A stretch of DNA of 64,000 bases from CAZAQK01 sp964535825 (GTDB taxonomy: Bacteria; Pseudomonadota; Alphaproteobacteria; Rickettsiales; SXRF01), in NCBI GenBank assembly GCA_964535825.1, contig CAZHUC010000008.1, positions 9,577 to 73,576 of the forward strand, given 5' to 3'. A program made the position numbers and the translations under genes. The notes under the pieces are model-generated. The model saw nothing but the letters and a program-made list of their open reading frames with translations, did no database searches and was not told the origin of the DNA. Numbering within the stretch: the stretch's first letter is position 1; every line of letters starts with the position of its first letter. Positions 33,310 through 41,533 of the stretch are shown in pieces.

Positions 33310-34193
33310 TGAGCATCCTAGTAAACAAAAATACCAAAGTACTCTGTCAGGGATTTACTGGCCGTGAAGGTACATATCACTCCGAGCAGGCTGTGGCATA
33401 CGGCACCAAAATGGTGGGCGGTGTAACGCCCGGCAAAGGTGGCACCAATCATATCGACCTGCCAGTATTCGATACGGTGGATGAAGCCGTGCATAAAACC
33501 GGTGCGAACGCATCGGTGATCTACGTGCCGCCTAAATTCGCAGCCGATGCGATCCTAGAAGCCATTGACGCGCAGCTTGCATTGGTGGTGTGCATCACCG
33601 AAGGTATCCCTGTGCTTGACATGGTGAAGGTAAAGCGCGCCCTCTCTGGTAGCAAGACCCGCCTCGTTGGCCCTAACTGCCCGGGTGTTATCACCCCGGG
33701 TGAATGCAAGATCGGCATCATGCCAGGTCACATCCACAAAAAAGGCAAGATCGGTATCGTGTCACGCTCTGGCACGCTGACCTATGAAGCTGTGGCGCAA
33801 ACCTCGGCTGAAGGCCTTGGCCAGTCTACCTGCGTGGGTATCGGCGGTGATCCGGTGAACGGCACGAACTTCATTGACTGTATCGATCTGTTCCTTGGCG
33901 ATCCGGATACGGATGCGATCGTGATGATCGGTGAGATCGGTGGCAGCGCAGAAGAAGAAGCTGCTGAATTCATTAAGAAAAGCAAAGTGAAAAAGCCGAT
34001 CGTAGGCTTTATCGCTGGCCGTACTGCGCCTCCGGGCCGTCGTATGGGCCATGCCGGCGCTATCGTTTCAGGTGGCAAAGGTGGTGCAGACGATAAGATC
34101 GATGCGATGAAATCAGCCGGTATCGCAGTGTCTGATTCACCTGCGACCATTGGTATCACCATGGCACAGCTGCTCAAGAAGAAGGCCGCATAA
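33309..34193 (+). CDS. sucD: Succinyl-CoA synthetase alpha subunit
   Basis: CoA-binding and phospho-His subunit of succinyl-CoA synthetase; 294 residues. It has CQGFTGREGTYHSEQAVAYG (CoA-binding N-terminus), GPNCPGVITPGECKIGIMP, and the C-terminal RRMGHAGAIVSGG, whose His is the phosphorylated residue. Its ATG overlaps the sucC stop (TAATG). A hairpin with a T-rich tail follows the stop, so transcription into sucA may be partly uncoupled. Confidence 0.97.
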   Translation: MSILVNKNTKVLCQGFTGREGTYHSEQAVAYGTKMVGGVTPGKGGTNHIDLPVFDTVDEAVHKTGANASVIYVPPKFAADAILEAIDAQLALVVCITEGIPVLDMVKVKRALSGSKTRLVGPNCPGVITPGECKIGIMPGHIHKKGKIGIVSRSGTLTYEAVAQTSAEGLGQSTCVGIGGDPVNGTNFIDCIDLFLGDPDTDAIVMIGEIGGSAEEEAAEFIKKSKVKKPIVGFIAGRTAPPGRRMGHAGAIVSGGKGGADDKIDAMKSAGIAVSDSPATIGITMAQLLKKKAA

Positions 34194-34199
34194 GTTCCC

Positions 34200-34240
34200 G
34201 CATACCGGCGCATAGCCGGTATGCAGTTTCTTTGTTTTCT
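34200..34240 (+). terminator. Terminator-like hairpin between sucD and sucA
   Basis: GCATACCGGC and GCCGGTATGC form a perfect 10-bp stem around the loop GCATA (34200-34224), followed by a T-rich but interrupted tract (34226-34240). It may end or reduce read-through from mdh-sucCD before sucA, or stabilise the upstream mRNA end. Confidence 0.6.
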
Positions 34241-34317
34241 TTATTCAATAAAAGCAGTATATTGGGCAGCCTCTGTAACCATATTTGAACAGGCGCAGCC
34301 TGAAGCGTGGAATCTGT

Positions 34318-37212
34318 ATGACATCGTCCTTTGAAACCAACTCTCCTTTTTTCGCCGGTAATGCTGCTTTCATCGAAGAGCTTTATGAGCGTTACCTGCA
34401 AAACCCGAACAGCGTGGACTCCAGCTGGAGAGATTTTTTTCGCGATGCGACCAATGGCGCAGCCACTCCCGCGCAGCGTGAAGCAAGCTGGACACAGGTA
34501 AAGAGTCGTATCATCGGTGTTGCAGAACCGGTGGAAGAAAAGCCAGCAGGCAAAGATAAAAAAGGCGCAGGCGTAAGCCAGGCGGAGATCGAGAAATACG
34601 CGCATGATTCTATCCGCGCTATCATGATGGTGCGTGCGTTCCGCGTGCGTGGGCATCTGCTGGCAAATCTTGATCCGCTAGGTCTTGAGGTGAATGATTC
34701 CCATGCCGAGCTTGATTACCATAATTATGGTTTCACCGATGCGGACATGGACAAGGAAATTCTGCTGGATGGCTCGCTGGGTATCAAAAAAGCAAAGCTG
34801 CGCGAGATCATTACGATATTGAAACAGACTTATTGCGGCAATATCGGCGTTGAATTCATGCATATCCAGCATCCTGATCAAAAAGCATGGATACAGAAGC
34901 GTTTTGAAGGTGATCGTGGTCGTTTCGAGCTGAATCTGGAAGATAAAAAAGCAGCGTGGAACACACTGGTAGAAGTGGAATCCTTCGAGCAGTTCCTGCA
35001 GGTAAAATACCCAAGCACCAAGCGTTTCTCTGCGCAAGGTGGTGATGCCATGTTGCCGGGTCTTGAAGCAGTGATCCACACCGCGTCAAAGCTGGGCGTG
35101 AAAGAGATCGTGATCGGTATGCCGCATCGCGGACGCATGAACGTACTCACCACTGTGATGGGTAAGCCGTATGCGGAATTACTTTCTATTTTCCACGGTA
35201 ATCTGGATTTCCCTGAGTGGGTATCAACATCCGGTGACGTGAAATATCATCTGGGTTGTTCGATCGACCGAGAAACGCCCTATGGCAAAGTGCATATGTC
35301 GCTGCTTGCCAACCCCTCGCATCTGGAAGCGGTTGATCCTGTGGTGGCTGGTAAGGTGCGCGCGAAACTTGATATTATGGGTGATATTGAGAACAAACGT
35401 TCAGCACTCGGTATCATGCTGCATGGTGATGCGGCGTTCGCTGGCCAAGGCCTTGTGCCGGAAGTATTGGCGCTGTCTGAACTGCGCGGCTATCGCACCG
35501 GTGGTACGGTGCATATCGTGGTCAATAACCAGATCGGTTTCACCACTTCTCCAAAATATTCACGCTTCACACCATATCCGACCGATGTGGCAAAAGCAGT
35601 GCAAGCCCCTATTTTCCATGTGAATGGGAATGATCCTGAAGCCGTGGTGTATGTGTGTAAACTCGCAGCAGAGTTCCGTCAGGAGTTCGGACGCGATGTG
35701 GTGGTGGATATCATCTGCTTCCGTAAATACGGCCACAACGAATCTGATGAGCCAATGTTCACACAGCCGATCATGTATAAGCAGATCGCAAAAACGCCTC
35801 TGCCAGCCAAAGCATATTCTGACCGCCTGGTGGCAGAAGGTACGCTTGCAGAAGCGGATGTGGATGCAAAATTCGCAGAGTTCAAAGCCTTCTTTGAAAA
35901 GCAATATGAGATCGCAAAAAGCTTCAAACCCAACAAGGCAGACTGGCTCGAAGGCCAGTGGTCTGGTTTGGAAAAAGCAGGCGGTGATGCCCCAGACACA
36001 CTCACCGGTGTTGAAGTAAAAAAACTCAAAGATATTGGTAAGGCGCTTTCGGTAAGGCCTGAAAGCATTAAGCTGAATTCCAAAATTGTTCGCCAGCTCG
36101 AGAACAAAGAAAAAATGATGGAAGCAGGCGAAGGCATCGACTGGGCAACCGCTGAAGCACTGGCGTTTGGTTCTTTGTTAAAAGAAGGATTCGGCGTGCG
36201 TCTTTCTGGTCAGGATTGTGGCCGTGGTACGTTCTCGCAGCGTCACTCTGTGTTGGTAGATCAAGATACAGAAGAGCGTTATATACCGCTCAATAACCTC
36301 GGCGATCAGCAAAAATTCTATGAAGTGATCGATAGCTCACTGTCTGAATTTGCGATCCTTGGTTTTGAATATGGTTATTCAACCGGCCTGCCAAATTACC
36401 TGACGCTGTGGGAAGCGCAGTTCGGTGATTTTGCTAACGGTGCACAGGTGATCATCGATCAGTTCATAGCAAGTGCGGAAGCCAAATGGCTGCGTATGTC
36501 TGGCCTTGTGATGTTGTTGCCGCATGGGCAGGAAGGCCAAGGGCCTGAGCACAGTTCTGCGCGCCTTGAGCGTTACCTGCAGCTCTGTGCAGAAGACAAC
36601 ATGCAGGTGGTGAATGCGACCACACCTGCCAACTATTTCCATGTGCTGCGTCGCCAGCTGCACCGCAAGTTCCGCAAACCACTCATCATCATGACGCCAA
36701 AATCATTGCTGCGTCATAAGCTCTGCACCTCAACCCTTGCCGATATGGATAAGGGTACACATTTCAGGCGCATCATTGCGGAAGAAAGCAAACTGGCAGC
36801 AGATGATAAGATCAAGCGCGTGGTTATCACCTCCGGTAAGGTCTATTACGACCTGTTCGAAGAGCGTGAAGCACGTGGCCTGAAAGATGTAGCCATTATC
36901 CGTCTTGAGCAATATTACCCCTTCCCTGCCCGTGAAATGGCAGCAGAGCTGAAGCGCTACAAGAACGCAGAGATCGTCTGGTGTCAGGAAGAAGCAAAAA
37001 ATAACGGCGCATGGAGTTTCGTGGTATTCCGTATCGAGGATGTTCTGGAATCTCTTGGCCGTTCTGACCGCGTGCGTTATGTCGGCCGTCCGGATGCCGC
37101 ATCGCCCGCAGCGGGTTATTTGAGCATCTTCCAGAAAGAGCAAAAAGCACTGGTGAATGAGGCGCTTAGCTTCCGCAGCGAATCCACGGCAAAAAAAGCC
37201 GCCAAAGGTTAA
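34318..37212 (+). CDS. sucA: 2-oxoglutarate dehydrogenase E1 component
   Basis: Thiamine-diphosphate enzyme decarboxylating 2-oxoglutarate and passing succinyl to the E2 lipoyl group; 964 residues, normal for E1o. The N-terminal E2-binding segment reads FFAGNAAFIEELYERYLQNP. Later come GMPHRGRMNVL, HGDAAFAGQGLVPE, VNNQIGFTTSP (ThDP/Mg region), YGHNESDEPMFTQP, and in the C-terminal half LPHGQEGQGPEHSSARLERYLQ (two adjoining motifs). ATG 34318 gives the family N-terminus; an upstream TTG at 34285 is less likely. E2 (sucB) follows after two unrelated genes. Confidence 0.97.
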   Translation: MTSSFETNSPFFAGNAAFIEELYERYLQNPNSVDSSWRDFFRDATNGAATPAQREASWTQVKSRIIGVAEPVEEKPAGKDKKGAGVSQAEIEKYAHDSIRAIMMVRAFRVRGHLLANLDPLGLEVNDSHAELDYHNYGFTDADMDKEILLDGSLGIKKAKLREIITILKQTYCGNIGVEFMHIQHPDQKAWIQKRFEGDRGRFELNLEDKKAAWNTLVEVESFEQFLQVKYPSTKRFSAQGGDAMLPGLEAVIHTASKLGVKEIVIGMPHRGRMNVLTTVMGKPYAELLSIFHGNLDFPEWVSTSGDVKYHLGCSIDRETPYGKVHMSLLANPSHLEAVDPVVAGKVRAKLDIMGDIENKRSALGIMLHGDAAFAGQGLVPEVLALSELRGYRTGGTVHIVVNNQIGFTTSPKYSRFTPYPTDVAKAVQAPIFHVNGNDPEAVVYVCKLAAEFRQEFGRDVVVDIICFRKYGHNESDEPMFTQPIMYKQIAKTPLPAKAYSDRLVAEGTLAEADVDAKFAEFKAFFEKQYEIAKSFKPNKADWLEGQWSGLEKAGGDAPDTLTGVEVKKLKDIGKALSVRPESIKLNSKIVRQLENKEKMMEAGEGIDWATAEALAFGSLLKEGFGVRLSGQDCGRGTFSQRHSVLVDQDTEERYIPLNNLGDQQKFYEVIDSSLSEFAILGFEYGYSTGLPNYLTLWEAQFGDFANGAQVIIDQFIASAEAKWLRMSGLVMLLPHGQEGQGPEHSSARLERYLQLCAEDNMQVVNATTPANYFHVLRRQLHRKFRKPLIIMTPKSLLRHKLCTSTLADMDKGTHFRRIIAEESKLAADDKIKRVVITSGKVYYDLFEEREARGLKDVAIIRLEQYYPFPAREMAAELKRYKNAEIVWCQEEAKNNGAWSFVVFRIEDVLESLGRSDRVRYVGRPDAASPAAGYLSIFQKEQKALVNEALSFRSESTAKKAAKG

Positions 37213-37296
37213 TTTCATATAAATGTAATAAATCCACTGTTCTCCCATGGTATATTAGACACCGGTTATGTAGATAAATCTTTGGAGCGACTGCTT

Positions 37297-37701
37297 ATGA
37301 CAAAGCCAAAAGCTTACAATCATGAATACTCTGGTGCCACGATATCGTTTCCCTCAAAAGACGTCGCAGCAGCATATATCGTTAGGGTGATGAAAGATTA
37401 TGGCCATGGCATCATGGTGGCTGCTCGGGATACGCGTAATGAGGCATTATTTATTCCACTTACCAGAGGAATAAATGATGCGTTGTTTACCGCGGCCGCC
37501 CACGCGATTGGCGGCACAAGCACAAAAGTGACGACAGATATTTACAAAGATCGTAACGATCATGATTATTACGCGATGACTATAACGGGTGGCGCGGGAA
37601 AAGCAATTCGGCAAGCCATTGAAGAGAAACGTGGTAAGCCGCTGCCAGATTGTGACGAATGTCCAGCTCCCCGTGGAGGTTACTTAGATCTCGATCATTA
37701 A
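37297..37701 (+). CDS. Unknown protein in the TCA cluster
   Basis: A 134-residue soluble protein beginning MTKPKAYNHEYSG. I do not recognise a family. It has a mixed alpha/beta pattern, a segment rich in small residues (TITGGAGKAIRQAIEEK) and a short tail with two Cys and an acidic end (CDECPAPRGGYLDLDH). GGAG 10 bases upstream supports ATG 37297. It lies 84 bp after sucA and before mtgA on the same strand. Nothing directly ties it to the TCA cycle. Confidence 0.65.
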   Translation: MTKPKAYNHEYSGATISFPSKDVAAAYIVRVMKDYGHGIMVAARDTRNEALFIPLTRGINDALFTAAAHAIGGTSTKVTTDIYKDRNDHDYYAMTITGGAGKAIRQAIEEKRGKPLPDCDECPAPRGGYLDLDH

Positions 37702-37798
37702 ATCCGTAAGTGATATAGTGTTGAATACTTGTCCATTAGTTGATGGCTGTTACCGTTTCCCGCTTTCCACACGATGTATTTCATGACAAAAAAGCGTC

Positions 37799-38464
37799 AT
37801 GAAAGAGCGCTTGCTAAAATCACGCCTGTTTAAAATCATCGCTGCCATCGTGCTGCTGCCCTATGTGCTGACCATTGCCTACACCGTCGCACCTGCGCCC
37901 TCTACGCTGATGCTCGCGGATATAGTAACGTTCAACTGGCCGAAACGTGAATGGGTTTCGCTCGATAAAATATCTCCTAACCTGATACGGTCGGTGCTGG
38001 TGGCAGAAGACAGCGCGTTTTGCAGCCATTATGGGTTTGACTGGAAACAGATAGAGAAGAATCTGGATAAGGCTATGGACGGCAAGCGTTTTGGTGGGGC
38101 ATCTACCATCACGCAGCAGACTGCCAAGAACCTGTTCCTGTGGAATGGCCGCTCATGGCTGCGTAAGTTCCTTGAAGCTCCCATCACGCTGTGGATGGAG
38201 CTGGTCATGAGCAAGCGCCGGATACTGGAAATTTACCTGAATACTGCCGAATGGGGGCGCTATACCTATGGGGCGCAGGCAGCATCCAAGAAGTATTTCG
38301 GGACTACGGCTTCCGCGTTATCACGCTACCAGGCAGGCCTGATGGCGGTGGCACTGCCAAACCCTATAGAGCGCACGGTGGGCTATCCCGGCCCTTATCT
38401 TTCGGCAGCAGCAGGCTCTATCGCCGCCCGTGCCTCTACGGCAGATACATCCTGCCTTAAATAA
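37799..38464 (+). CDS. mtgA: Monofunctional biosynthetic peptidoglycan transglycosylase
   Basis: GT51 enzyme that polymerises lipid II into glycan strands at the inner membrane; 221 residues. An N-terminal membrane helix (about residues 10-30) is followed by the catalytic motif VAEDSAFCSHYGFDW (first Glu), then GGASTITQQTAKNLFLW, KRRILEIYLNTAEWG and AVALPNPI. No transpeptidase domain. The gene interrupts the sucA-sucB pair, which is unusual, since in most relatives these two are adjacent. Confidence 0.93.
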   Translation: MKERLLKSRLFKIIAAIVLLPYVLTIAYTVAPAPSTLMLADIVTFNWPKREWVSLDKISPNLIRSVLVAEDSAFCSHYGFDWKQIEKNLDKAMDGKRFGGASTITQQTAKNLFLWNGRSWLRKFLEAPITLWMELVMSKRRILEIYLNTAEWGRYTYGAQAASKKYFGTTASALSRYQAGLMAVALPNPIERTVGYPGPYLSAAAGSIAARASTADTSCLK

Positions 38465-38546
38465 AAACACTACGAAGTTGCTTGATTTTAATGCATTTTG
38501 GCGACATAAATCAGCCTGACTTACGGACTTGACCAAGGAGTAAAAT

Positions 38547-39722
38547 ATGGCCGGAGAAATAGTTGTTCCAAGTTTGGGTGAATCGGTTAGCGAAGCGACC
38601 GTTGCCAAATGGTTTAAACAGGTTGGCGATGCGATAAACGCTGATGAACCGCTGGTGGAACTGGAAACCGACAAGGTGACCTTAGAGGTGAACGCTCCTG
38701 CCTCTGGCAAGCTCAAGGACATCAAGATCCCTGCTGGTAAAACAGTGGAAGTGGGTGCACTTCTGGGTTCTATCGAAGTGGGCGCGGCAGGTGCAAAAGC
38801 AGCACCAGCAGCAAAAGCAGAAGCGCCTAAAGCAGCAGCTCCTGCTCCACAGGCAGGCAGCGCACCACAATCTGGCCCTGCTGCCCGCAAGATGATGGAT
38901 GAAGCAGGTCTTAAGTCTTCAGACCTCAATGGTTCAGGCAAAGATGGCCGCGTGACCAAAGGCGATGTGCTTGCTGCAACCAGCGGCGGCGTATCTGCTC
39001 CTGCTGCTCCACGCGCTACTGGCCCGCGTGAAGAGCGCGTGAAAATGACTAAATTGCGCCAGACCATTGCGCGCCGCCTTAAAGAATCGCAGAACACAGC
39101 GGCTATTCTCACCACCTTCAACGAGATCGACATGACCAATGTCATGGCGCTGCGTGCGGAATACAAGGACGCATTCGAGAAGAAACATGGTGTGAAGATG
39201 GGCTTTATGTCTTTCTTCGTGAAGGCCGCCATCAACGCGCTGCAGGAAATTCCGGCGGTGAACGCGGAAATTTCTGGCGATGAGATCATCTACAAGAATT
39301 ACTACGATATCGGCATGGCGGTTGGCACCGATCAGGGGCTCGTAGTTCCTGTTATCCGCAATGCGGACCAGCTCTCACTTTCCGGCATTGAGCTAGAGAT
39401 TGGCCGCCTTGCGAAAAAAGCACGCGAAGGCTCGCTCTCTATGGGTGATCTCACCGGTGGCACCTTCACCGTTACTAACGGTGGTGTGTATGGCTCGCTG
39501 ATGGCAACGCCTATTATCAACCCGCCGCAGTCTGGTATCCTTGGCTTGCACAAAATCGAAGAACGCCCCATCGCCGTAAAAGGCCAGGTGGTAGTGCGTC
39601 CGATGATGTATATCGCGCTTTCGTACGATCACCGCATCATCGATGGCAAGGAATCGGTTACCTTCCTCGTGCGCGTAAAAGAAGCGATGGAAGATCCGCG
39701 TCGTCTGCTGCTCGGGCTGTAA
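38547..39722 (+). CDS. sucB: Dihydrolipoyllysine succinyltransferase (2-oxoglutarate dehydrogenase E2)
   Basis: E2 core of 2-oxoglutarate dehydrogenase; 391 residues. The N-terminal lipoyl domain contains ELETDKVTLEVNAP, with the lipoylated Lys at about residue 43. An Ala/Pro/Lys-rich linker (about 80-110) precedes the peripheral-subunit-binding domain (ARKMMDEAGL, GKDGRVTKGDV). The catalytic domain ends with YIALSYDHRIIDGKESVTFL, with the active-site His and Asp. ACCAAGGAG lies just upstream of the ATG. It is followed after 3 bp by a DUF4236 gene and then lpd. Confidence 0.97.
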   Translation: MAGEIVVPSLGESVSEATVAKWFKQVGDAINADEPLVELETDKVTLEVNAPASGKLKDIKIPAGKTVEVGALLGSIEVGAAGAKAAPAAKAEAPKAAAPAPQAGSAPQSGPAARKMMDEAGLKSSDLNGSGKDGRVTKGDVLAATSGGVSAPAAPRATGPREERVKMTKLRQTIARRLKESQNTAAILTTFNEIDMTNVMALRAEYKDAFEKKHGVKMGFMSFFVKAAINALQEIPAVNAEISGDEIIYKNYYDIGMAVGTDQGLVVPVIRNADQLSLSGIELEIGRLAKKAREGSLSMGDLTGGTFTVTNGGVYGSLMATPIINPPQSGILGLHKIEERPIAVKGQVVVRPMMYIALSYDHRIIDGKESVTFLVRVKEAMEDPRRLLLGL

Positions 39723-39725
39723 GCC

Positions 39726-39989
39726 ATGGGGCTACGCGTTCGCAAAATCTTCAGGCTTGTTCCGGGCGTCCGCCTGAATTTGAGCAAGAGCGGCGGCAGT
39801 TTCTCTTTCGGTGGAAAAGGATTCACCATCAATCTCGGGCCGAAAGGCACGCGTGGTACGGTGGGGCTTCCGGGGAGTGGTATCTCCTACTCCAAATATG
39901 AAAAGCGTAGCGGTGCTATGGGATGGGTGTGGACGTTTATTCTTATTGCAGCGGCGGTACTTGCGTACTGGCTACGCACAAAATCTTAA
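39726..39989 (+). CDS. DUF4236 domain small membrane protein
   Basis: An 87-residue protein whose first 55 residues match DUF4236: MGLRVRKIFRLVPGVRLNLSK, then FSFGGKGFTINLGPKGTRG and VGLPGSGISY. A C-terminal transmembrane helix (about residues 66-83) follows. DUF4236 has no assigned role. It lies between sucB (3 bp upstream) and lpd, so it is presumably co-transcribed with the dehydrogenase genes, though nothing in it suggests a catalytic part in that complex. Confidence 0.85.
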   Translation: MGLRVRKIFRLVPGVRLNLSKSGGSFSFGGKGFTINLGPKGTRGTVGLPGSGISYSKYEKRSGAMGWVWTFILIAAAVLAYWLRTKS

Positions 39990-39999
39990 GTAAAACAAG

Positions 40000-40019
40000 A
40001 TTCCTGCTTTCGCAGGAAT
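40000..40019. repeat. Short palindromic intergenic hairpin (REP-like)
   Basis: ATTCCTGC and GCAGGAAT form a perfect 8-bp stem around TTTC, 11 bp after the DUF4236 gene and just before lpd. There is no T tract, so it is not a terminator. The word is like widespread intergenic palindromes containing ATTCCTGC, but I found no second full copy in this window. Confidence 0.55.
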
Positions 40020-40035
40020 GACAAAGGAAGAAGTT

Positions 40036-41424
40036 ATGAGTGAATTTGATCTGGTAGTTATCGGTGGTGGGCCGGGTGGTTATGTAGCGGCGATTCGTGC
40101 GGCACAGCTTGGTATGAAAGTAGCCTGCGTGGAAATGCGCGGCGCACTGGGCGGCACATGTTTGAACGTGGGCTGTATCCCGTCAAAGGCACTGCTCAAC
40201 TCATCAGAGAAATTTGAAGATGCAAAGCTGCACTTCGCGGATTACGGCATCAAAGCCAAAGTCGACCTCGACCTCCCCGGCATGATGAAACAAAAAGACG
40301 ATGCAGTAAAAGGCCTCACCCAGGGTATCGAAGGCTTGTTCAAAAAGAACAAGATCACCTATGTGAAAGGTAAAGGCAGCATCAAATCGGCTACCGAAGT
40401 GTTGATAGATGGCAAGGAATCACTCAAGACCAAACGCATTCTTATCGCCACCGGTTCAGACATCATGCGTCTGCCGGGTGTTGATATCGATGAGAAGAAA
40501 ATAGTCTCCTCCACCGGTGCTATCGCGCTGGATAAAGTGCCTGCGCATATGGTGGTGGTGGGTGGTGGCGTCATCGGCCTGGAGCTTGGTTCGGTGTGGC
40601 GTCGTCTCGGTTCTAAAGTGACCGTGGTGGAATTTATGGATCGCATTGGCGGGCCGATGGACGCAGAAGTGGCCAAGCAATTCCAGCGCATTCTGGAAAA
40701 GCAAGGTGTGGCCTTTAAGCTCGGCATGAAAGTAACTGCTGCTGATACTAAGGGCAAAGGCGTGACCCTCACTATGGAACCTGCCAAGGGCGGTGCAGCG
40801 GAAAAGTTGGAAGCCGATGTGGTGCTGGTGTCTATCGGCCGCAAGCCATACACCGATGGCCTAGGGCTCGATAAGGCTGGCGTGAAGCTTGATGAGCGTG
40901 GCCGTGTGGCGGTTGATGGCCATTATGAAAGCAACGTGAAAGGTATTTACGCGATCGGTGACGTTATCGTTGGCCCAATGCTTGCACATAAAGCAGAAGA
41001 TGAAGGCATGGCAGTTGCTGAAATTATGGCCGGCCAAAAGGGGCATGTATATTACGATGCGATTCCTTCCGTGGTGTACACATGGCCAGAAGTAGCATCG
41101 GTTGGTAAAACAGAAGAAGAGCTGAAAGCTGCTGGTACGCAATATAAATCCGGCAAGTTCCCATTCATGGCGAACAGCCGCGCCCGCGCTGTGGGGTATG
41201 CCGAAGGGTTCGTGAAAATTTTAGCAGATGCGAAAACTGACCGCGTGCTTGGCGTGCACATCATTGGCCCGTTTGCAGGCACGATGATCGCCGAAGCAGG
41301 CCTTGCTATGGAGTATGGTGCATCAAGCGAAGATATCGCCCGCACCTGCCACGCCCACCCTACGCACAACGAAGCGGTAAAGGAAGCAGCACTTGCTGTG
41401 CTTGGTAGGGCTATTCATATATAA
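40036..41424 (+). CDS. lpd: Dihydrolipoyl dehydrogenase (E3)
   Basis: Flavoprotein re-oxidising dihydrolipoyl groups of 2-oxo acid dehydrogenases; 462 residues. FAD-binding VIGGGPGGYVAAIRAAQ, the redox disulfide GGTCLNVGCIPSK, NAD-binding VVGGGVIGLELGSVW and the C-terminal catalytic CHAHPTHNE are all present. ATG 40036 follows a good AAAGGAAG; an upstream ATG at 40018 overlaps the hairpin. As last gene of the TCA block it supplies E3 to SucA-SucB. Confidence 0.96.
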   Translation: MSEFDLVVIGGGPGGYVAAIRAAQLGMKVACVEMRGALGGTCLNVGCIPSKALLNSSEKFEDAKLHFADYGIKAKVDLDLPGMMKQKDDAVKGLTQGIEGLFKKNKITYVKGKGSIKSATEVLIDGKESLKTKRILIATGSDIMRLPGVDIDEKKIVSSTGAIALDKVPAHMVVVGGGVIGLELGSVWRRLGSKVTVVEFMDRIGGPMDAEVAKQFQRILEKQGVAFKLGMKVTAADTKGKGVTLTMEPAKGGAAEKLEADVVLVSIGRKPYTDGLGLDKAGVKLDERGRVAVDGHYESNVKGIYAIGDVIVGPMLAHKAEDEGMAVAEIMAGQKGHVYYDAIPSVVYTWPEVASVGKTEEELKAAGTQYKSGKFPFMANSRARAVGYAEGFVKILADAKTDRVLGVHIIGPFAGTMIAEAGLAMEYGASSEDIARTCHAHPTHNEAVKEAALAVLGRAIHI

Positions 41425-41427
41425 CCT

Positions 41428-41452
41428 ATTGATATAATAGATTTATATCAAT
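41428..41452. repeat. AT-rich inverted repeat between lpd and rpoH
   Basis: ATTGATATAA and TTATATCAAT form a perfect 10-bp stem around TAGAT, starting 3 bp after the lpd stop and 19 bp before the rpoH -35 hexamer. With so little G/C it is a poor intrinsic terminator, so an operator or mRNA end-stabilising hairpin is as likely. Confidence 0.5.
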
Positions 41453-41470
41453 AAATAATGGCCTGTTTAC

Positions 41471-41499
41471 TTGAAAATCCGTTGCTAGTCGCCTATAAT
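41471..41499 (+). promoter_or_regulatory. Promoter for rpoH
   Basis: TTGAAA (41471-41476) and TATAAT (41494-41499) are 17 bp apart, an excellent sigma-70 promoter about 35 bp upstream of the rpoH ATG. The -35 lies within CTTGAAA, which also resembles a sigma-32 -35, but the -10 is of the housekeeping type. Confidence 0.82.
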
Positions 41500-41533
41500 A
41501 AGCGTATACTCCCAACCCCTAGGGAAACAAGGC

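Noticed and set aside
38790..38870. Repeated GCAGCACC/GCAAAAGC words in sucB
   Set aside because: These encode the normal Ala/Pro/Lys-rich flexible linker between lipoyl and binding domains of E2 proteins.
38321..39289. A long open frame of 322 codons on the minus strand opposite sucB
   Set aside because: sucB on the plus strand has all E2 motifs and a ribosome site. The antisense frame is Ala/Ser-rich low-information protein, typical of a shadow frame.
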